Assembly: GCA_947623455.1 (NCBI GenBank)
Contig: OX392545.1
Span: 28,099,001 to 28,163,000 of the forward strand
Direction of reading: 5' to 3'
DNA: 64,000 nucleotides
From: Mimachlamys varia
Taxonomy: Eukaryota > Mollusca > Bivalvia > Pectinida > Pectinidae
Under the pieces are notes generated by a model. It had not been told where the DNA came from, ran no database searches, and saw only the letters and a program-made list of their open reading frames with translations. This document shows, in pieces, positions 24,553 through 36,965 of this stretch (positions are counted from its first letter, which is position 1; each line of letters opens with the position of its first letter). The translations under genes and the position numbers were made by a program.

Positions 24553-27500
24553 ATGGCGAATACTCACAGGGCACCAAAACAATGGTGTTTAAGCAAGGTG
24601 GAGACTGTAAACTCATTTGAAAATTGGAAACAAAACCTTATTTACACTCTCTCGCTAGATCCACACTTCGCCCCATTTCTTGTTGATGGAATACAATGGC
24701 AAAAAAAATCTAGAGACACGCCCCACAGGGGTTTCACAAATGACGGGGAAGGGGTCCCCGAGGCCCGTAGGCGAACGCGAGAACAGAAAGTCAACATGTT
24801 GGATCTTATGCTAGGTCAGATCGCAAACTATTGCCCTATTATTTCCCGTAGTACAATAGTTAAGAACTCAACGTCATTAGAAAAAATTTGGCAAACTATC
24901 AGACTACATTTTGGTTTCCAATCAACTGGAGCACATTTCATCGACTTTTCTGCAATAAAACTCCAACCAAATGAAAGACCTGAAGACCTGTTCCAAAGAA
25001 TAATGGCCTTTATTGAGGATAATTTACTCCGGAGAGATATGGGGATCACCCACCATGGTGCGGAATTACAAGAAGACGAAGAACTTACTCCCACATTGGA
25101 AAATATGGCGGTGCTGACGTGGCTTCGTTTGATAAATACCGAGTTACCCAGACTAGTCAAGCAACGCTATGGTACCGAACTCCGTACGAGATCACTCGCT
25201 TCAATCAAACCAGAGATATCACAGGCATTGGACTCATTATTAGATGAGATTAGAACTAGCGAAGACGCGAAAGCCATGAGAGCTGCTATATCAAACCCTC
25301 GCTTCCCCATGAAGCCCAATCGCTCTCTACCTCAGCGAACATCTAACTCCAAAGTGTGTCCCTTATGTAAGGAAGCTGGTCGCCCTGACTATCACTTCCT
25401 AAGTAAGTGTACCTTCCTCCCCTCACACGACCGGAAGTACCTTGCCAAGGCCCGCATCATCACAGGCTCAGATGACATGTCCGATGATGAAGAGAATGAA
25501 ACATCCGATAACCATGACGCAGATACTTCTACAATCAACAGGGTGCAAATTCGCCAATCTCCATATATAGACACCTTTTATCATCACCACACTGTACGCC
25601 TTACAATTGACAGCGGTGCAACAGGCAATATGATTCGTTCTTCCGTTGCGGCCAGTTTGAGTGCACCAATCAAAAACACATCGCAATCTGCTCACCAAGC
25701 TGACGGCCTTTCCCCTTTACATGTTACTGGTGAGACTAGAATATCTTTCCACCATAATGGCCACACTCTCTACTTCGAAGGACTCGTAGTTGACAACCTG
25801 GACACGGACGTGTTAGCAGGAATCCCGTTCATGGAGAAAAACGACATTTCAATTCGTCCTGCCCGACATGAAATCAGTATAGCGGGAAAAGATATTTATA
25901 AATATGGCCCGCTTTCGCAGGACAATGACAAACCTGTGGTGCGTAGAGCACATGTTCTTAGAGCCCCAGTCTCTGAAACCACTACCATATGGCCTGGCGA
26001 ATTCATTGAAGTCAAACTACCGACAGATATTGCACCTGCTGACGACATATTTTCTATTGAGTCACACCAACCAAATGAGATGGCTGGATGTTCCTGGCCT
26101 CCGCCTTCGCTAGTGTCGAGCGTATCTGGAAACATAAGGATTCCCAATCTGACTACTGAGCCTCAAACTATCAAAAGGAACTCTCACTTTTGCAAGGTCC
26201 GGTCAACCTTCTCACCCGATAGTACAGGGCCCAAATCTGAAGACTACACGCCGGTCGAACGACATCAGCCTATTACTACTAAGAGTCACACCAAGTACTC
26301 CGACAATGTCCGCCTTGATCCAGACAACATCTTGTCAGAGGAGGTCAGCTCACAGTTCAAGGACATATTGCATAAATACGATAATGTCTTCAATCCGACA
26401 TTTTCAGGATACAATGGTGCCGTTGGACCACTCAAAGCAAGGGTTAACATGGGTCCCGTACAACCACCACAGCGCAAGGGTAGAATGCCACAATACGCCA
26501 AAAATCAACTCAACCAGCTTCAAGAAAAGTTTGACGAGCTTGAGAGCATAGGTGTGTTCCGTCGTCCAGAAGATATTGGTGTTGACGTAGAGTATGTTAA
26601 CCCATCCTTCCTCATAAAGAAACAGAGTGGTGGCTTCCGCTTAGTAACAGCCTTTGCCGATGTGGGTAGGTATACCAAACCCCAACCATCTCTCATGCCT
26701 GATGTGGACTCTACCCTGAGACAGATAGCTCAGTGGAATTATATTGCCATCACCGACCTCACCAAATCATTCTATCAAATCCCCCTATCAAAGGACTCCC
26801 AAAAGTATTGTGGCGTGGTCACACCATATCGTGGTGTCCGAGTCTATGTACGATCAGCGATGGGAATGCCCGGCTCCGAGACTGCCTTAGAAGAGCTGAC
26901 ATGCCGCGTGTTGGGACACCTTGTCCAAGAAGGTACTGTTGCCAAAGTAGCTGATGACCTCTATTGCGGTGGCAGCACTAGCGAAGAACTCCTGTCCAAC
27001 TTTTCACAGCTACTTGAAGCAGTTAACAAGTCCGGTCTACACTTGTCTTCATCTAAGACGGTTATCGCTCCCAAGGAGACAACTATTCTCGGATGGAAAT
27101 GGCGTCAAGGAACAATTCAAGCCTGCGCGCATCGCATCGCTTCCCTCGCCTCGTGCCAACCCCCAGCCACTGTGTCATCATTAAGATCATTCATAGGCGC
27201 GTACAAAGTACTAGGACGTGTCATCAAAGATTGTTCGAGGCTACTCTCTCCATTCGATGACATGACTGCCGGTCGGGAATCGAAGGATTCCATTACCTGG
27301 TCTGATGACCTTCTGGCGTCGTTCCGAAAAGCTCAAACAGCACTATCATCTCATCAGGCCATAACACTTCCGCGGTCAACAGACCAGCTGTGGATAGTTA
27401 CAGATGGTGCCCTAAAAAGCAAAGGCCTGGGCGCTACTCTGTACACAAGCCGCAAGAATAAAGTCCTACTTGCTGGATTCTTCAGTGCCAAACTACGCAA

Positions 27501-29379
27501 GAATCAAAACACATGGATTCCCTGTGAAATCGAGGCACTGTCAATTGCTGCTGCTGTCAAGCACTTTAGCCCCTACATTATCCAGTCGACAACCAGGACA
27601 TGCATACTTACCGACAGCAAACCATGTGTACAAGCACACGAGAAGCTGTGCAGGGGCGAATTTTCTGCCAGCCCACGCGTGTCTACGTTTCTGTCAACAG
27701 CTAGCCGGTACCATGTATCAATTCGACATGTAGCTGGAGCAGCTATCCTTCCATCCGACTTCTCAAGTCGCAATGCTCCAGAGTGCGAAGACCCGACCTG
27801 CCAAATTTGTGCCTTCGTGCAGCTCACGGAAGGCTGTGTTGTGAGGCACGTAACCACTCAGGATGTGTTAAATGGGTCTGTCAAACTCCCATTCACCAGT
27901 AGACCGGCGTGGACCACAATCCAGGGAGAATGCCCAGACCTAAGACGCACACATGCGCACTTAAAACAGGGAACACGCCCATCCAAAAAACTCACCAACA
28001 TCAAGGACGTTAAACGGTACCTGCAGGTCGCTTCCGTCGCAAATGATGGCTTGTTGGTTGTCAAGAAGGACATCCCATTCCAACCTCGGCGTGAATGCAT
28101 CATCGTCCCCCGCAATGTCTTGGAAGGCTTACTGACTTCTCTTCATGTCAAGTTGGACCACCCATCAAATCACCAACTCAAAACAGTGGTCCATCGCTAT
28201 TTTCATGCTCTTGATATGGACAAAGCAGTTGAGAGTATCACCAAGGGCTGTCATCAGTGCGCATCTCTTCAAACCGTCCAACACTGTGTACAGGAGCAGA
28301 GCTCAAGTGAGCCCCCTGATAAAGTTGGATTCTTATTCGCCGCTGATATACTTAAACGTGAGCGGCAACTCATCCTCGTAGTTCGCGAGTGTGTTACATC
28401 ATATACAGTGACTTCAATGTTAGATGACGAACGAAAAGAATCTGTACGAGACGGCTTAGTTCAACTATGCTTGGGACTGCACCCTCTTGATGGACCGTAT
28501 GCTGTAATACGAACAGATGGTGCTCCTGGGTTCGCATCACTTGTGAACGACGAGTGTCTAACCCGCCATCGGCTACATGTCGAAATCGGTCGCAGTAAAA
28601 ATCCTAACAAAAACCCAGTAGCAGAAAGAGCTATTCAGGAGCTCGAGAACGAAATCCTTCATCAGGACCCTACTTGCAGAGCTGTAACCCCACTATTGCT
28701 CTCTTTAGCCACTGCTCGCATGAATACTCGTATAAGGAATAGAGGGTTATCCGCTCGTGAAATGTGGACACAGCGTGATCAGTTCTCGCATCAGCAATTA
28801 AAGTTCGATGATCACAATCTTATCATGTGCCAACACGATCTGAAAATCGCGAATCACCCACATAGTGAAAAGTCCAAAGCACCATCCAACCGTTCACCCA
28901 CATCTGCTCATAGTTCAGTAGGTGATCTTGTATACCTTCACAGTGACCGTAACAAATCCAGTGCGCGGGACCGGTATTTAGTCGTCTCCAATGATGGCCA
29001 TTGGCGTAACATTTGCAAATTTGCTGGTTCTCAGCTACGACGTACATCATACCGTGTAAAGGACTCCGACCTCTTCAAAGTACCTCCAACGACGCTACAA
29101 CTTGATCATAGAGAAAATTTCTCCGAGAACGGAGATGGATCGTCAGGGGAGGATGATACAGAGACCTCTCAAGAATACCATCCTCATCAGCTTCCTCCCA
29201 ACGGTGATTCCATGATCAATGAACTGCCACAACCTGAACAACCTCCTGACATACCGTCCATTATTTCAGACTTACCTACCGTTATGCAGACAGACAAATC
29301 TAGTGAACCCCCAGTACACCCTACCAGACCACAACGACCACGGGCACCCCCAAAATGGATGGATGACTATGTTACTTAA
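24553..29379 (+). CDS. Gag-Pol polyprotein, 1608 aa, single frame
   Basis: Residues 1-260 are capsid-like, without motif. A zinc knuckle variant C269-x2-C272-x8-H281-x4-C286 follows. Protease has DSGAT at D353. Reverse transcriptase has catalytic D735 ([10 protein letters not shown]) and a VADD box (799-802) in place of the usual YxDD. RNase H has D951, E994 and D1021. Integrase has an H-H-C-C zinc finger near 1200-1245, then D1265, D1322 and E1358, i.e. D-x56-D-x35-E. The C-terminal tail is acidic and then Pro-rich. All catalytic residues are present, so it could be active. Gag and Pol are fused with no stop or slip site, so the Gag:Pol ratio must be set in some other way, perhaps by proteolysis. 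The start is the first ATG after the PBS in frame (ATGGCGAATACTC), with a good Kozak context. Clade within Ty3/gypsy is not assigned. Confidence 0.93.
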   Translation: MANTHRAPKQWCLSKVETVNSFENWKQNLIYTLSLDPHFAPFLVDGIQWQKKSRDTPHRGFTNDGEGVPEARRRTREQKVNMLDLMLGQIANYCPIISRSTIVKNSTSLEKIWQTIRLHFGFQSTGAHFIDFSAIKLQPNERPEDLFQRIMAFIEDNLLRRDMGITHHGAELQEDEELTPTLENMAVLTWLRLINTELPRLVKQRYGTELRTRSLASIKPEISQALDSLLDEIRTSEDAKAMRAAISNPRFPMKPNRSLPQRTSNSKVCPLCKEAGRPDYHFLSKCTFLPSHDRKYLAKARIITGSDDMSDDEENETSDNHDADTSTINRVQIRQSPYIDTFYHHHTVRLTIDSGATGNMIRSSVAASLSAPIKNTSQSAHQADGLSPLHVTGETRISFHHNGHTLYFEGLVVDNLDTDVLAGIPFMEKNDISIRPARHEISIAGKDIYKYGPLSQDNDKPVVRRAHVLRAPVSETTTIWPGEFIEVKLPTDIAPADDIFSIESHQPNEMAGCSWPPPSLVSSVSGNIRIPNLTTEPQTIKRNSHFCKVRSTFSPDSTGPKSEDYTPVERHQPITTKSHTKYSDNVRLDPDNILSEEVSSQFKDILHKYDNVFNPTFSGYNGAVGPLKARVNMGPVQPPQRKGRMPQYAKNQLNQLQEKFDELESIGVFRRPEDIGVDVEYVNPSFLIKKQSGGFRLVTAFADVGRYTKPQPSLMPDVDSTLRQIAQWNYIAITDLTKSFYQIPLSKDSQKYCGVVTPYRGVRVYVRSAMGMPGSETALEELTCRVLGHLVQEGTVAKVADDLYCGGSTSEELLSNFSQLLEAVNKSGLHLSSSKTVIAPKETTILGWKWRQGTIQACAHRIASLASCQPPATVSSLRSFIGAYKVLGRVIKDCSRLLSPFDDMTAGRESKDSITWSDDLLASFRKAQTALSSHQAITLPRSTDQLWIVTDGALKSKGLGATLYTSRKNKVLLAGFFSAKLRKNQNTWIPCEIEALSIAAAVKHFSPYIIQSTTRTCILTDSKPCVQAHEKLCRGEFSASPRVSTFLSTASRYHVSIRHVAGAAILPSDFSSRNAPECEDPTCQICAFVQLTEGCVVRHVTTQDVLNGSVKLPFTSRPAWTTIQGECPDLRRTHAHLKQGTRPSKKLTNIKDVKRYLQVASVANDGLLVVKKDIPFQPRRECIIVPRNVLEGLLTSLHVKLDHPSNHQLKTVVHRYFHALDMDKAVESITKGCHQCASLQTVQHCVQEQSSSEPPDKVGFLFAADILKRERQLILVVRECVTSYTVTSMLDDERKESVRDGLVQLCLGLHPLDGPYAVIRTDGAPGFASLVNDECLTRHRLHVEIGRSKNPNKNPVAERAIQELENEILHQDPTCRAVTPLLLSLATARMNTRIRNRGLSAREMWTQRDQFSHQQLKFDDHNLIMCQHDLKIANHPHSEKSKAPSNRSPTSAHSSVGDLVYLHSDRNKSSARDRYLVVSNDGHWRNICKFAGSQLRRTSYRVKDSDLFKVPPTTLQLDHRENFSENGDGSSGEDDTETSQEYHPHQLPPNGDSMINELPQPEQPPDIPSIISDLPTVMQTDKSSEPPVHPTRPQRPRAPPKWMDDYVT

Positions 29380-29600
29380 ATATATGCGTATATTACCCAG
29401 TCATGGTGCTCTCATGACATCTGACTCGTTTAGTGTTTATTGAAGTTTTATAACAATCACAGTACAGTATCAATATTCATTTTCGTCATATGCAAGATAT
29501 GCGTGTGTATGTACAAGGGCAGAATAATCCCTTTCTCCACCTGAGGGCAGTCTACCCTATGACGGTGTCATATTAGTATGTACAGCTGTTCTTTTTCAAT

Positions 29601-29613
29601 GGAAAAAAGTGGT
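29601..29613 (+). promoter_or_regulatory. Polypurine tract
   Basis: GGAAAAAAGTGG directly precedes the 3' LTR and is the expected primer for plus-strand DNA synthesis. Confidence 0.8.
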
Positions 29614-29782
29614 AGCGCCAGTAGATGTATAGACCGGAGTTAGTCCGGCCGTACTCCGGCTATTAGTATGTACCCTTTGTTGTTCCGGCTATTAGTATGT
29701 ACCTATGTTTTGTTCCACTTCCGTTATAAAGTTTCACACCACGAGTTGTGTTGCGGTTGTATGTTGTTCTCTTATACTGGCG
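29614..29782 (+). repeat. 3' LTR
   Basis: 169 bp, with no difference from the 5' LTR that I can see by reading. Confidence 0.92.
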
Positions 29783-30149
29783 CAGTTGCTCGAGTTTCTG
29801 TCAGTAAATAAATATATATGTGTGAAATGAGCCTCCCATTACAGATAATGTCCACTATTGATTTCACTCACTACAAGTTGGGAATCGTCATTTTCAACAT
29901 CGATCAATGATCTTACACGATTCCCTGAAAACAATTGGGACGAAACGTCCGACGTCCAATTATCTTAACATTTTACATCTCGTCCATAGGAAAATGAACT
30001 CGCGCTTTAACAATCAAGATATATTTTGTTATTGTAGTTGTAGAAATGTGATGCGATATTTGATGTCATTATCTAGAATGTAAATTCGGCAACAAATCGC
30101 TATCGTTCGTCCGAAATTTATGTGGACGATATGTCTTTTTTCTTATCAA

Positions 30150-30632
30150 TCTGAAATACATATCCTTATTCCCACCGTTACATAAAGATTTGACTTCATC
30201 CCATAGTAGGACATGTTAAAATGACCAGAAATAAACACCTTTAACGCCACACTAGTAGATATGTCTTTGATGACGGTTAATTGTCATCTGCAGCAAGTCA
30301 TTTCGTCACAATAAGTAAAATTGTGACGAAATGACTAAACGCACAGATGAGATTGTGGCATATAAAGGATTCGGGTCGTCTCAAAACTAGAGGGAAGTAT
30401 TTGCTCTGGGATCGAGCATTTGCATAAGCCAATTCAAGTACTACTGTTAGAAGTTTTACTGTGAAATTTTGAGGTGACAAAGCTTGCATAATCGCATTTG
30501 TCCGTTTAGTCATTTCGTCACCAAAAGTTCATGTGGATTAATGTGATGAAATGACTTGCTGCAAGATGACGGGTCATCGGAAAATATATATGACTTGCTG
30601 CAAGATGACGGGTCATGGAAAATATTTTTGTG
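30150..30632. repeat. M2 repeat copy, left part, interrupted by a transposon
   Basis: Holds the family landmarks ('caatctgaaatacatatcct' at the left end, 'gaggtgacaaagcttgcata', 'atttcgtcaccaaaagttca') and a short local tandem of 'tgacttgctgcaagatgacgg' at 30562 and 30591. Sequence breaks at the TTAA at 30633 and resumes at 36966. Confidence 0.75.
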
Positions 30633-31873
30633 TTAAGGTTCAACAAGCCTAACAACTTTCAAGCAATAGGAAGCAAATTAATTTCAGTTGAATTTTCATG
30701 CAAAGCATGTCCACAGTACACACTCCATAGAAAAAGTACCAAGTATATGTGTCGCTGAATATTCTGCACATAACAAACATAACAGTATGTAGTTAAATTG
30801 TTGTAAACACAATAAATACTGTGGTCGAAAGAGGGGACTGCTGAGGCCAATAAGCGAAAACATATGAAAATCGATTAACGACTGATTAAACATTGAACCG
30901 TTTTCACTCCTCGAAACTTGAATTCAATATCGAGGTCATACGAGCCTTGTTATTTCTCTATGCATCACAGAATGGCAACACTGCACGTTAGAAATAGTGG
31001 TGAGGGCCCTAACGTGTATCGCCATTTTGAAAATTCAGAGACGATACAAATACAGTCGGTAAAATCCAAATGACGAATAATCGATGAACGTTATCAAGTC
31101 GAAATTTGGCATGCTTAACATTGAAGTTCCAATGCTAATATGTACAGAATCCTTACACAAATCAACTCAGGAGGAACAAAACGTATCCATTCCAACTTCT
31201 GTCCGCTTTCCTACTTTCGTTTTGTCAGGCACTTTCCCGGCGAGAATCACCGAGACTACGTGTTACATATTACTACGCGTTTTAATGTTTGGTCGTTTTA
31301 AACATAAATAGAGGTAGTTTTCTACATTTGAGTATTTCTGTTGGCAAAATACTAGATAATAAATATATGGACATGTGTGATTAATGCAAATAATGTGCTA
31401 TGTCAATAAATGTAAACGCACTTTTTTGTTTATTTTGTGAAGCGGATCTATTTCCGGTTTGGAGGTTGTTTGGTCATTTGGAGGGACCGAAAAGAAATAT
31501 TGAGAGAAATTGCAAATCCACAGAAAATTGGTAAGTAGTACGATCTGGATACACTTTATATACACATAATGCAACATAAACGTTTGTTGAGAGTGCAATC
31601 ACATTGGGGATCTTTGAAACAAATGTATTTTTACTCCTTCGTTGACAGCTAGCACTGGCAAAAATGTAACGACTTCACAAACTTTTTATTTGCAATGTTT
31701 TTTGCTTTTGTAGCCATGAACACTTGTTTTGTGATTATAAAATGTAAATAAAGCTTTTTGAAAAAAACAATTTGACTTTGCGACTTTTTATATGAAGACT
31801 TCATAGTTCACATTATATGGCAGCCTGCACATGCTGTAAGTGGAAGATTATAGTTCTAATACTGTAATTGATA

Positions 31874-34800
31874 ATGGCAATCAACAAAGGGAGACGGAAG
31901 ACAACACGTTTTGGACTAGCTTGGGGCCATCATTTGACCAGGCGTCGAAATGTTCATAAACATTTGAAGAGGAAAAGGAATTCACAGCATGTGCACCTTT
32001 CTAGATACTCTTGTACTACAAGTGGGACAGGAATAAAAAATATTCTAAGGAAATTGAACAATACTAAATCATCATGTCACTCTAAACCATCAATTTACCA
32101 GTTGTACAAGCATGCAGAAACTGGTCGCATAAGAAAGAGGCCTGTGAAACAGTTGTTTGATGTTCATAATGACACTGCTACAAATGCATATAGACTAATA
32201 AACCTTGGTATGTTGGAGAAACATGTTAGCACAATTTCTTTGCATTCTGCAGTTTGTGTGAAGGCACGTGACCTGTCACTGTCTGGAATAAGTCCAATTG
32301 AACTTGCTGCAGAAGTGTCAACATTTGGGCTGGCATCGGTTTTATCTGTCAAATGTAAAGGTTGTGGCAAAGACTTCTTATTGGATACCAGTCCTAGGCT
32401 GGAAACTCAAACTTCAAAACATTTTGACATCAATGTGAGGGCAGTGTGGGGGACCATTGTAACAGGAAATGGCAACGCTCATTTGAATGAGTTTATGGCA
32501 ACGTGTAATGCCCCTGGACTCGGCCGAAACTCTTATCAGTCCATTGAAAGGGATGTAAATGTATGGTGGAGGGATATCCTACAAAAAGATCTTGAATCTT
32601 CTATTGATGAAGAAAAAAGGATAGCAATTAGCAAAGGCAGTTTTCATCAGGGTATGTATGATCAATGAATCATGGTTTTGTCAATTAACGTCCTATTTAC
32701 AGCCAGGGTCATTTAAGGACGTGCCATTTTTGGAGGTGGAGGAAAGCCGGAGTACCTGGAGAAAAACCACCGACCTGCGGTCAGTACCTGGCAACTGCCC
32801 CACTTGGGATTCGAACTTGAGACCCAGAGGTGGAGGGCTATAGCGATTAAGACGCCAGGCGCCTTAACCACTCTGCCACCGCAGCCCCATCAATGAATCA
32901 ATGATTCTACAAAGTTCAAATAACAAATAACATGCGTCTGTCCATCTTTTGTCTTTCTAAAATTTTACATGTTACATGTTTAATACCTTGCCAGGTTTGG
33001 CCTTATGGACCTCTTGTTATACTGGATATACTGAAATCAGGTAGTCTGCCCGTCCGTCCGTGGACACATTTTGTCTGGACAACTCCTCCTTACCCCCTTG
33101 GCCAATTTCAATGAAACTTAATTCACACAAATATCCAGTACCATGTGTAGATGTGTATCTAACATTTCTTTGTTCCAAATTATGGTTGCTATATATGGTA
33201 GCTGGTCACTATAATGCTGGTTGTCCAGTGACTCGTTTTGAATGCTGGGGTATAAGTTAAGTCATCCTGGCGACAGTTCTAGTATTATCATTTTGTACCT
33301 TTACTTGTAGGGATTCCAGCTATAACTGTCATTTGTGATGGAGGATGTAGTAAAAGATCTCATAAACATTCTTACAATGCTCTTGGTGGAGTAGCTATTA
33401 TTATTGGTGCTGCTACACAAAAACTGTTACACATCGGTGTACGAAACAAACACTGTATTATTTGCAGTAGGGCGGAAACAAAGGGCTGTGAACCCAACCA
33501 GCATGACTGCTACAAGAACTGGACAGAATCCAGTCAGAGCATGGAAGCTGACATTATTCTTGAAGGGTTTTTGAAAGCGAACGATTACGGCATTCGCTAT
33601 ATGAAACTAATAGGAGATGGGGATTCATCAGTATTCGCAAATATCCGGGAAAAGGTTCCAGTCTGGGGTAGTCATGTGGAGAAAATGGAATGCTCCAATC
33701 ATGTGTGCAAGTGCCTGCGAGGTAATTTAGAAAAACTTGTTGATGACAATCCTGTGTATAAAGGCAAAGGTAATCTGACAAAAAGTATTAGAATTAGGAT
33801 TGTAACAGCTGTTCGTTGTGCAATTCGGATGCGATCAGGTGAAAAAGACAAGACCAAAGCAGTAAAACAGTTGGCACATGACATCCGTAACTGCCTTTAT
33901 CACATATACGGAGACCATACCAACTGTAGTAAAGACTTCTGTAAAGCGAAACACAGCAAACAGGATAGTATAGGTATTACAGATGAACTGGATGATGAAG
34001 TTGATATTTTGACACAACAATCCCAGTTTTGGAGTGATGGATCATCTATACAGGACCAGGAACAATCACGCGAACATTCCGGCATAGCATCAGGTCAACT
34101 TCCTAAAAATTCCAAAATGAAGGATGATGTCATGAAAATCCTTGATAGAGTGGCAGTGAAAAGTCCGCGACTGATTGGAAACTACACTTCAAATTTAGCA
34201 GAGTGCTGGATGCACATTAGGAGCAAGTTTGATGGTGGGAAGGTGGTCAATCACTGTCATCGTTGGTCTTGGCATACCAGGTGTTATGCAGGTGCTCTAA
34301 GGATGAACCTTGGGACACAGTGGCCGGCAGTGGCTTGGGAACAGTGTACTGGTACATTGCCAGGAAATTTGTTCATGGGGCTGTATGAGAAACGGGAGAG
34401 CAACCGCAAAACATGTCGGAACTCAAAGGCCAAACCTGAGAGTACGCTGAAAAGATGGAAGAGAAGGAGGTCAATTACGCGGATGAACACAACTAGGAAG
34501 GCTAGGCAGGCATATGGACCAGAGGTCATTGATTCAACTCCTGATATTACACCAGAGGAGCTTGAAAAGAAGCAGACCATCTTTTTAGAGAAGGAGGTCC
34601 ATGTGTCTGCAGAACAGATTTCAGCAATTGAGAGGAAGACCAAAGAGCAGATTGACTCAAATGTTTGGAAGGCGGAACGAAAGAAGCGGTTGACCTCCTC
34701 CTTTTTTGGACAGGTTGTGAGGCGGAAACCCAACATCAATGTAGCACCGCTTGTAAAACAGATTTTATACCCTACGTTCCAAGGCAGTACTGCAACAAAT

Positions 34801-36272
34801 ATTGGACTGAAGAAAGAAGGGATTACCATGGAAGAATATGTGAAGGTAAAGGGAGGTAACATCAGGATACAGCCATCTGGGCTGGTAGTCCATCCAATTC
34901 ACCATTTCCTGGGTGCCAGTCCAGATGGAATTGTAATGGAAAATGATCAGAAAGTAGGACTTATAGAGGTTAAGAATTTGCTTTACAACAAGCCTATTAA
35001 TTTAACTACAGCAGCACAACTGAAAAATTTGAAGAACTTTTGCCTGGAAATTTTGGACAAGCAGCTACATCTTAAGAAAACCCACAAATTTTACTATCAA
35101 TGCCAGGGTCTGCTTTGCATCACAGACACAACATGGATAGATTTTGTTGTCCGTACAGAAAACCCGTATCAGCTTCATGTCGAAAGGATCAACAGAGATC
35201 ACCAACTGTGGCAGGATATCATGCTACCAAAGCTCTTGGCATTTTATAACAAAGCACTTCTGCCAGAATTAGCCTGCCCAAGATATCACCAAAACCCAGG
35301 CATTCGTGAACCTGGTATTTGGGTATGTACCATGTATAATGATAACAATCTAATTAAAATTTGATGTTCATTATCATTATCTACTCCGTGTATTCATATG
35401 GAGTATACATTGAACATCTAATTTTAATTATGTTGATTAGATAACTACATACATGTTCAATTAGTGATTAAATATTTGCGTTCGTTTTTGCCAGTTGCAA
35501 CAAGGGAGTAAAAACAGTAGTAAACTGTAGCCTGACTAAGGGAAAATGAAGTATATATCTTTGGTTTTAAAAATTAACATGGTGAACAGATGGTCTTTAT
35601 TCTCATGTCATTTAAATTTACAGTTTGATGTACAGATTAGCCACACCAAATCAGTTATTAAGCAGCCATCCAAGAAGCGAAGGAAACTGAGTGACTCTGA
35701 CAGCCCCAATACAGATGTGACAGATGGTAATGATGAAGTCAACTTGCCAAGTACCTCCAGGATATCTTTGTAAGTACCTGTACAATGAAACAAATTTTGA
35801 AATGGGTTTTTGTAGATATATTTACATTGAAGCGTTGTAATAAATAATTGACAGATTATGTTGGTCCATAACTATTAACTATATTTTAATTTACTCAAAG
35901 ACTATTTGGGCCCATTGGGCCTCTCCATCAGGAAGATGTTATTTATAAGTGTAAATACTCGGTAATTTGCAAGCAGATCTTTATTATGTATTTTGAAAAT
36001 ACAAGTAAATTTGAAACACATGTTTGGACTTTAGATTAAGAGAGCACAAGCCCAAATTTGTTGGCCGAAGGATCTCTCACCAATGGATCGTGAATGAAGA
36101 CAAGAACACTGTTAAGTGGTACAATGGGACAGTCTTGGCTGTGATAAGTGGACAAGATGGTTGTGATGACGCAGTGTATGACATACAGTATGATGATGAT
36201 GATGATCCGTTTGAAGTTGACCATCTTATAGAAGATTTTAAAGCCTCACAAGTGAAGTTTATTGATATATAA
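31874..36272 (+). CDS. Kolobok/Mutator-like transposase fused to YqaJ exonuclease and Tudor-like domain, 1057 aa
   Basis: Four exons: 31874-32651, 33311-35322, 35624-35769 and 36035-36272. All junctions are GT/AG and phases agree (3174 nt). The basic N-terminus ([13 protein letters not shown]) could be a nuclear signal; C161-x2-C164 may bind zinc. The DDE-type transposase core has D269 in CDGG, D362/D364 in GDGDSS and E557 in NLAEC, with [10 protein letters not shown] and MEADI typical of the 'Mutator-like transposase' family (PF20700-type). A Lys/Glu-rich linker follows. YqaJ, a lambda-exonuclease-like PD-(D/E)xK fold, shows D798 (ASPDG), E812/K814 (IEVK) and Q858 (YYQCQ). Exon 3 carries SKKRRK. 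Exon 4 encodes a Royal-family-like module (GRRI.H.W...KWYNGTV...YDIQYDDD). The predicted role is TTAA transposition with an attached 5'-3' exonuclease; the role of the nuclease is inference. A SINE sits in intron 1. Start is the first ATG in frame. Confidence 0.82.
32673..32888 (-). mobile_element. tRNA-derived SINE in intron 1, with 12-bp target duplication
   Basis: On the minus strand the head reads GGCAGAGTGGTTAAGGCG (A box) and AGTTCGAATCCC (B box), then a body with 'gtactccggctttcctccac' and the tail 'ggacgttaattga'. ATCAATGAATCA flanks it at 32661-32672 and 32889-32900. It matches the copy at 43527-43769 and bivalve tRNA-SINEs generally. The insertion post-dates the transposon copy or its ancestor and leaves splicing signals intact. 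Confidence 0.85.
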
Positions 36273-36756
36273 AGGTATGCATATGATAGAAATAGACAAC
36301 AATGAAACTAATCATGTTTAGTGAGCTTTTCATCCCTTAATTGTGAGTTCAAGTTGAACCCAGGGCACTTTGAAATTTTCAAATAATTTTCATTTATCTC
36401 AATTCAACGGGTGTTGAAAGGTTATTATTATACATAACTTCATTCCATTTGACGAATGCTATTGCTTTATGGTTAAAGTCAGTGATTGATATTCATTGCT
36501 AGCCTCTTGCCTCCTAGCAGGCTTTGATTTGAAATCCTAGAATGTTGTTAAAATTTTGGGTATTACACATGCTCATCATGGGGCTCCATACTTTTGGAAA
36601 AGAAGTTCTACAATGGCAGCTCTATATGTCTTGAAAGTGTGACAACACTTTTATATTTTTGTCCCTAGCATTTATTCAATACATATTCATAGGATTTTCT
36701 TGTTGGCAAGCCCTTCCTTGTATCTTTCTTCCACTCTTTTAACATTTCTTTTGCAG

Positions 36757-36808
36757 ATTGGTGACAAGAAGAAGCTCATTGATATTTTCTACACTGCACC
36801 ACCTGATG
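36757..36808 (+). other. Possible alternative last exon of the K1 gene
   Basis: 'cttttgcag' followed by a stop-free segment (IGDKKKLIDIFYTAPPD) and 'ggtaagttc' looks like a bounded exon. A cryptic donor 'caagtgaag' at about 36250 would join it in phase and skip the stop. Without transcripts it is only a possibility. Confidence 0.2.
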
Positions 36809-36965
36809 GTAAGTTCAAGTCTTTTGATACTATACTACAACGTTTATAGACTGCATATTATTATTGTATGTGGCATAACGAACGCAATGATATATGATAT
36901 GTCAAATATTACTAATAGAGAAAGAACAATGGCACTTACATTAAATAGGGGTTGTTGAACCTTAA

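Larger units (their letters stand above)
24238..29782 (+). mobile_element. Complete Ty3/gypsy-type LTR retrotransposon
   Basis: Order: 169-bp LTR, PBS starting at the next base, one gag-pol frame, a short 3' untranslated stretch, polypurine tract, 169-bp LTR. The LTRs appear identical base for base, and the 4.8-kb frame has no stop or frameshift. Both point to a very recent insertion. Protease-RT-RNase H-integrase order places it with Ty3/gypsy, not copia. A clean 4-6 bp target duplication is not visible: 'gtcac' precedes and 'cagtt' follows. Confidence 0.93.
30637..36961 (+). mobile_element. Complete TTAA-flanked Kolobok/Mutator-like DNA transposon, 6325 bp (element K1)
   Basis: Left end GGTTCAACAAGCCTAACAAC, right end (reverse complement) GGTTCAACAACCCCTA: a 10-bp perfect TIR continuing imperfectly. 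TTAA lies directly outside at 30633-30636 and 36962-36965. The flanks are the two halves of one M2 repeat: the left side ends 'aaatatttttgtg' and the right side starts 'gtaaacaggcgacaaagg'. Uninterrupted relatives occur at 17160-17215 (reverse) and 255-300. Inside is one intact four-exon gene encoding transposase plus YqaJ nuclease. TTAA target and GG ends agree with the Kolobok superfamily. Confidence 0.88.

Noticed and set aside
34284..34862. 192-codon minus-strand open frame
   Set aside because: It lies wholly antisense to the K1 transposase/nuclease exon and has no domain; codon bias of the sense gene explains it.
30637..36961. K1 and K2 genes as domesticated host genes
   Set aside because: Both are bounded by TIRs and TTAA duplications, and each interrupts another repeat, so they are mobile-element copies.
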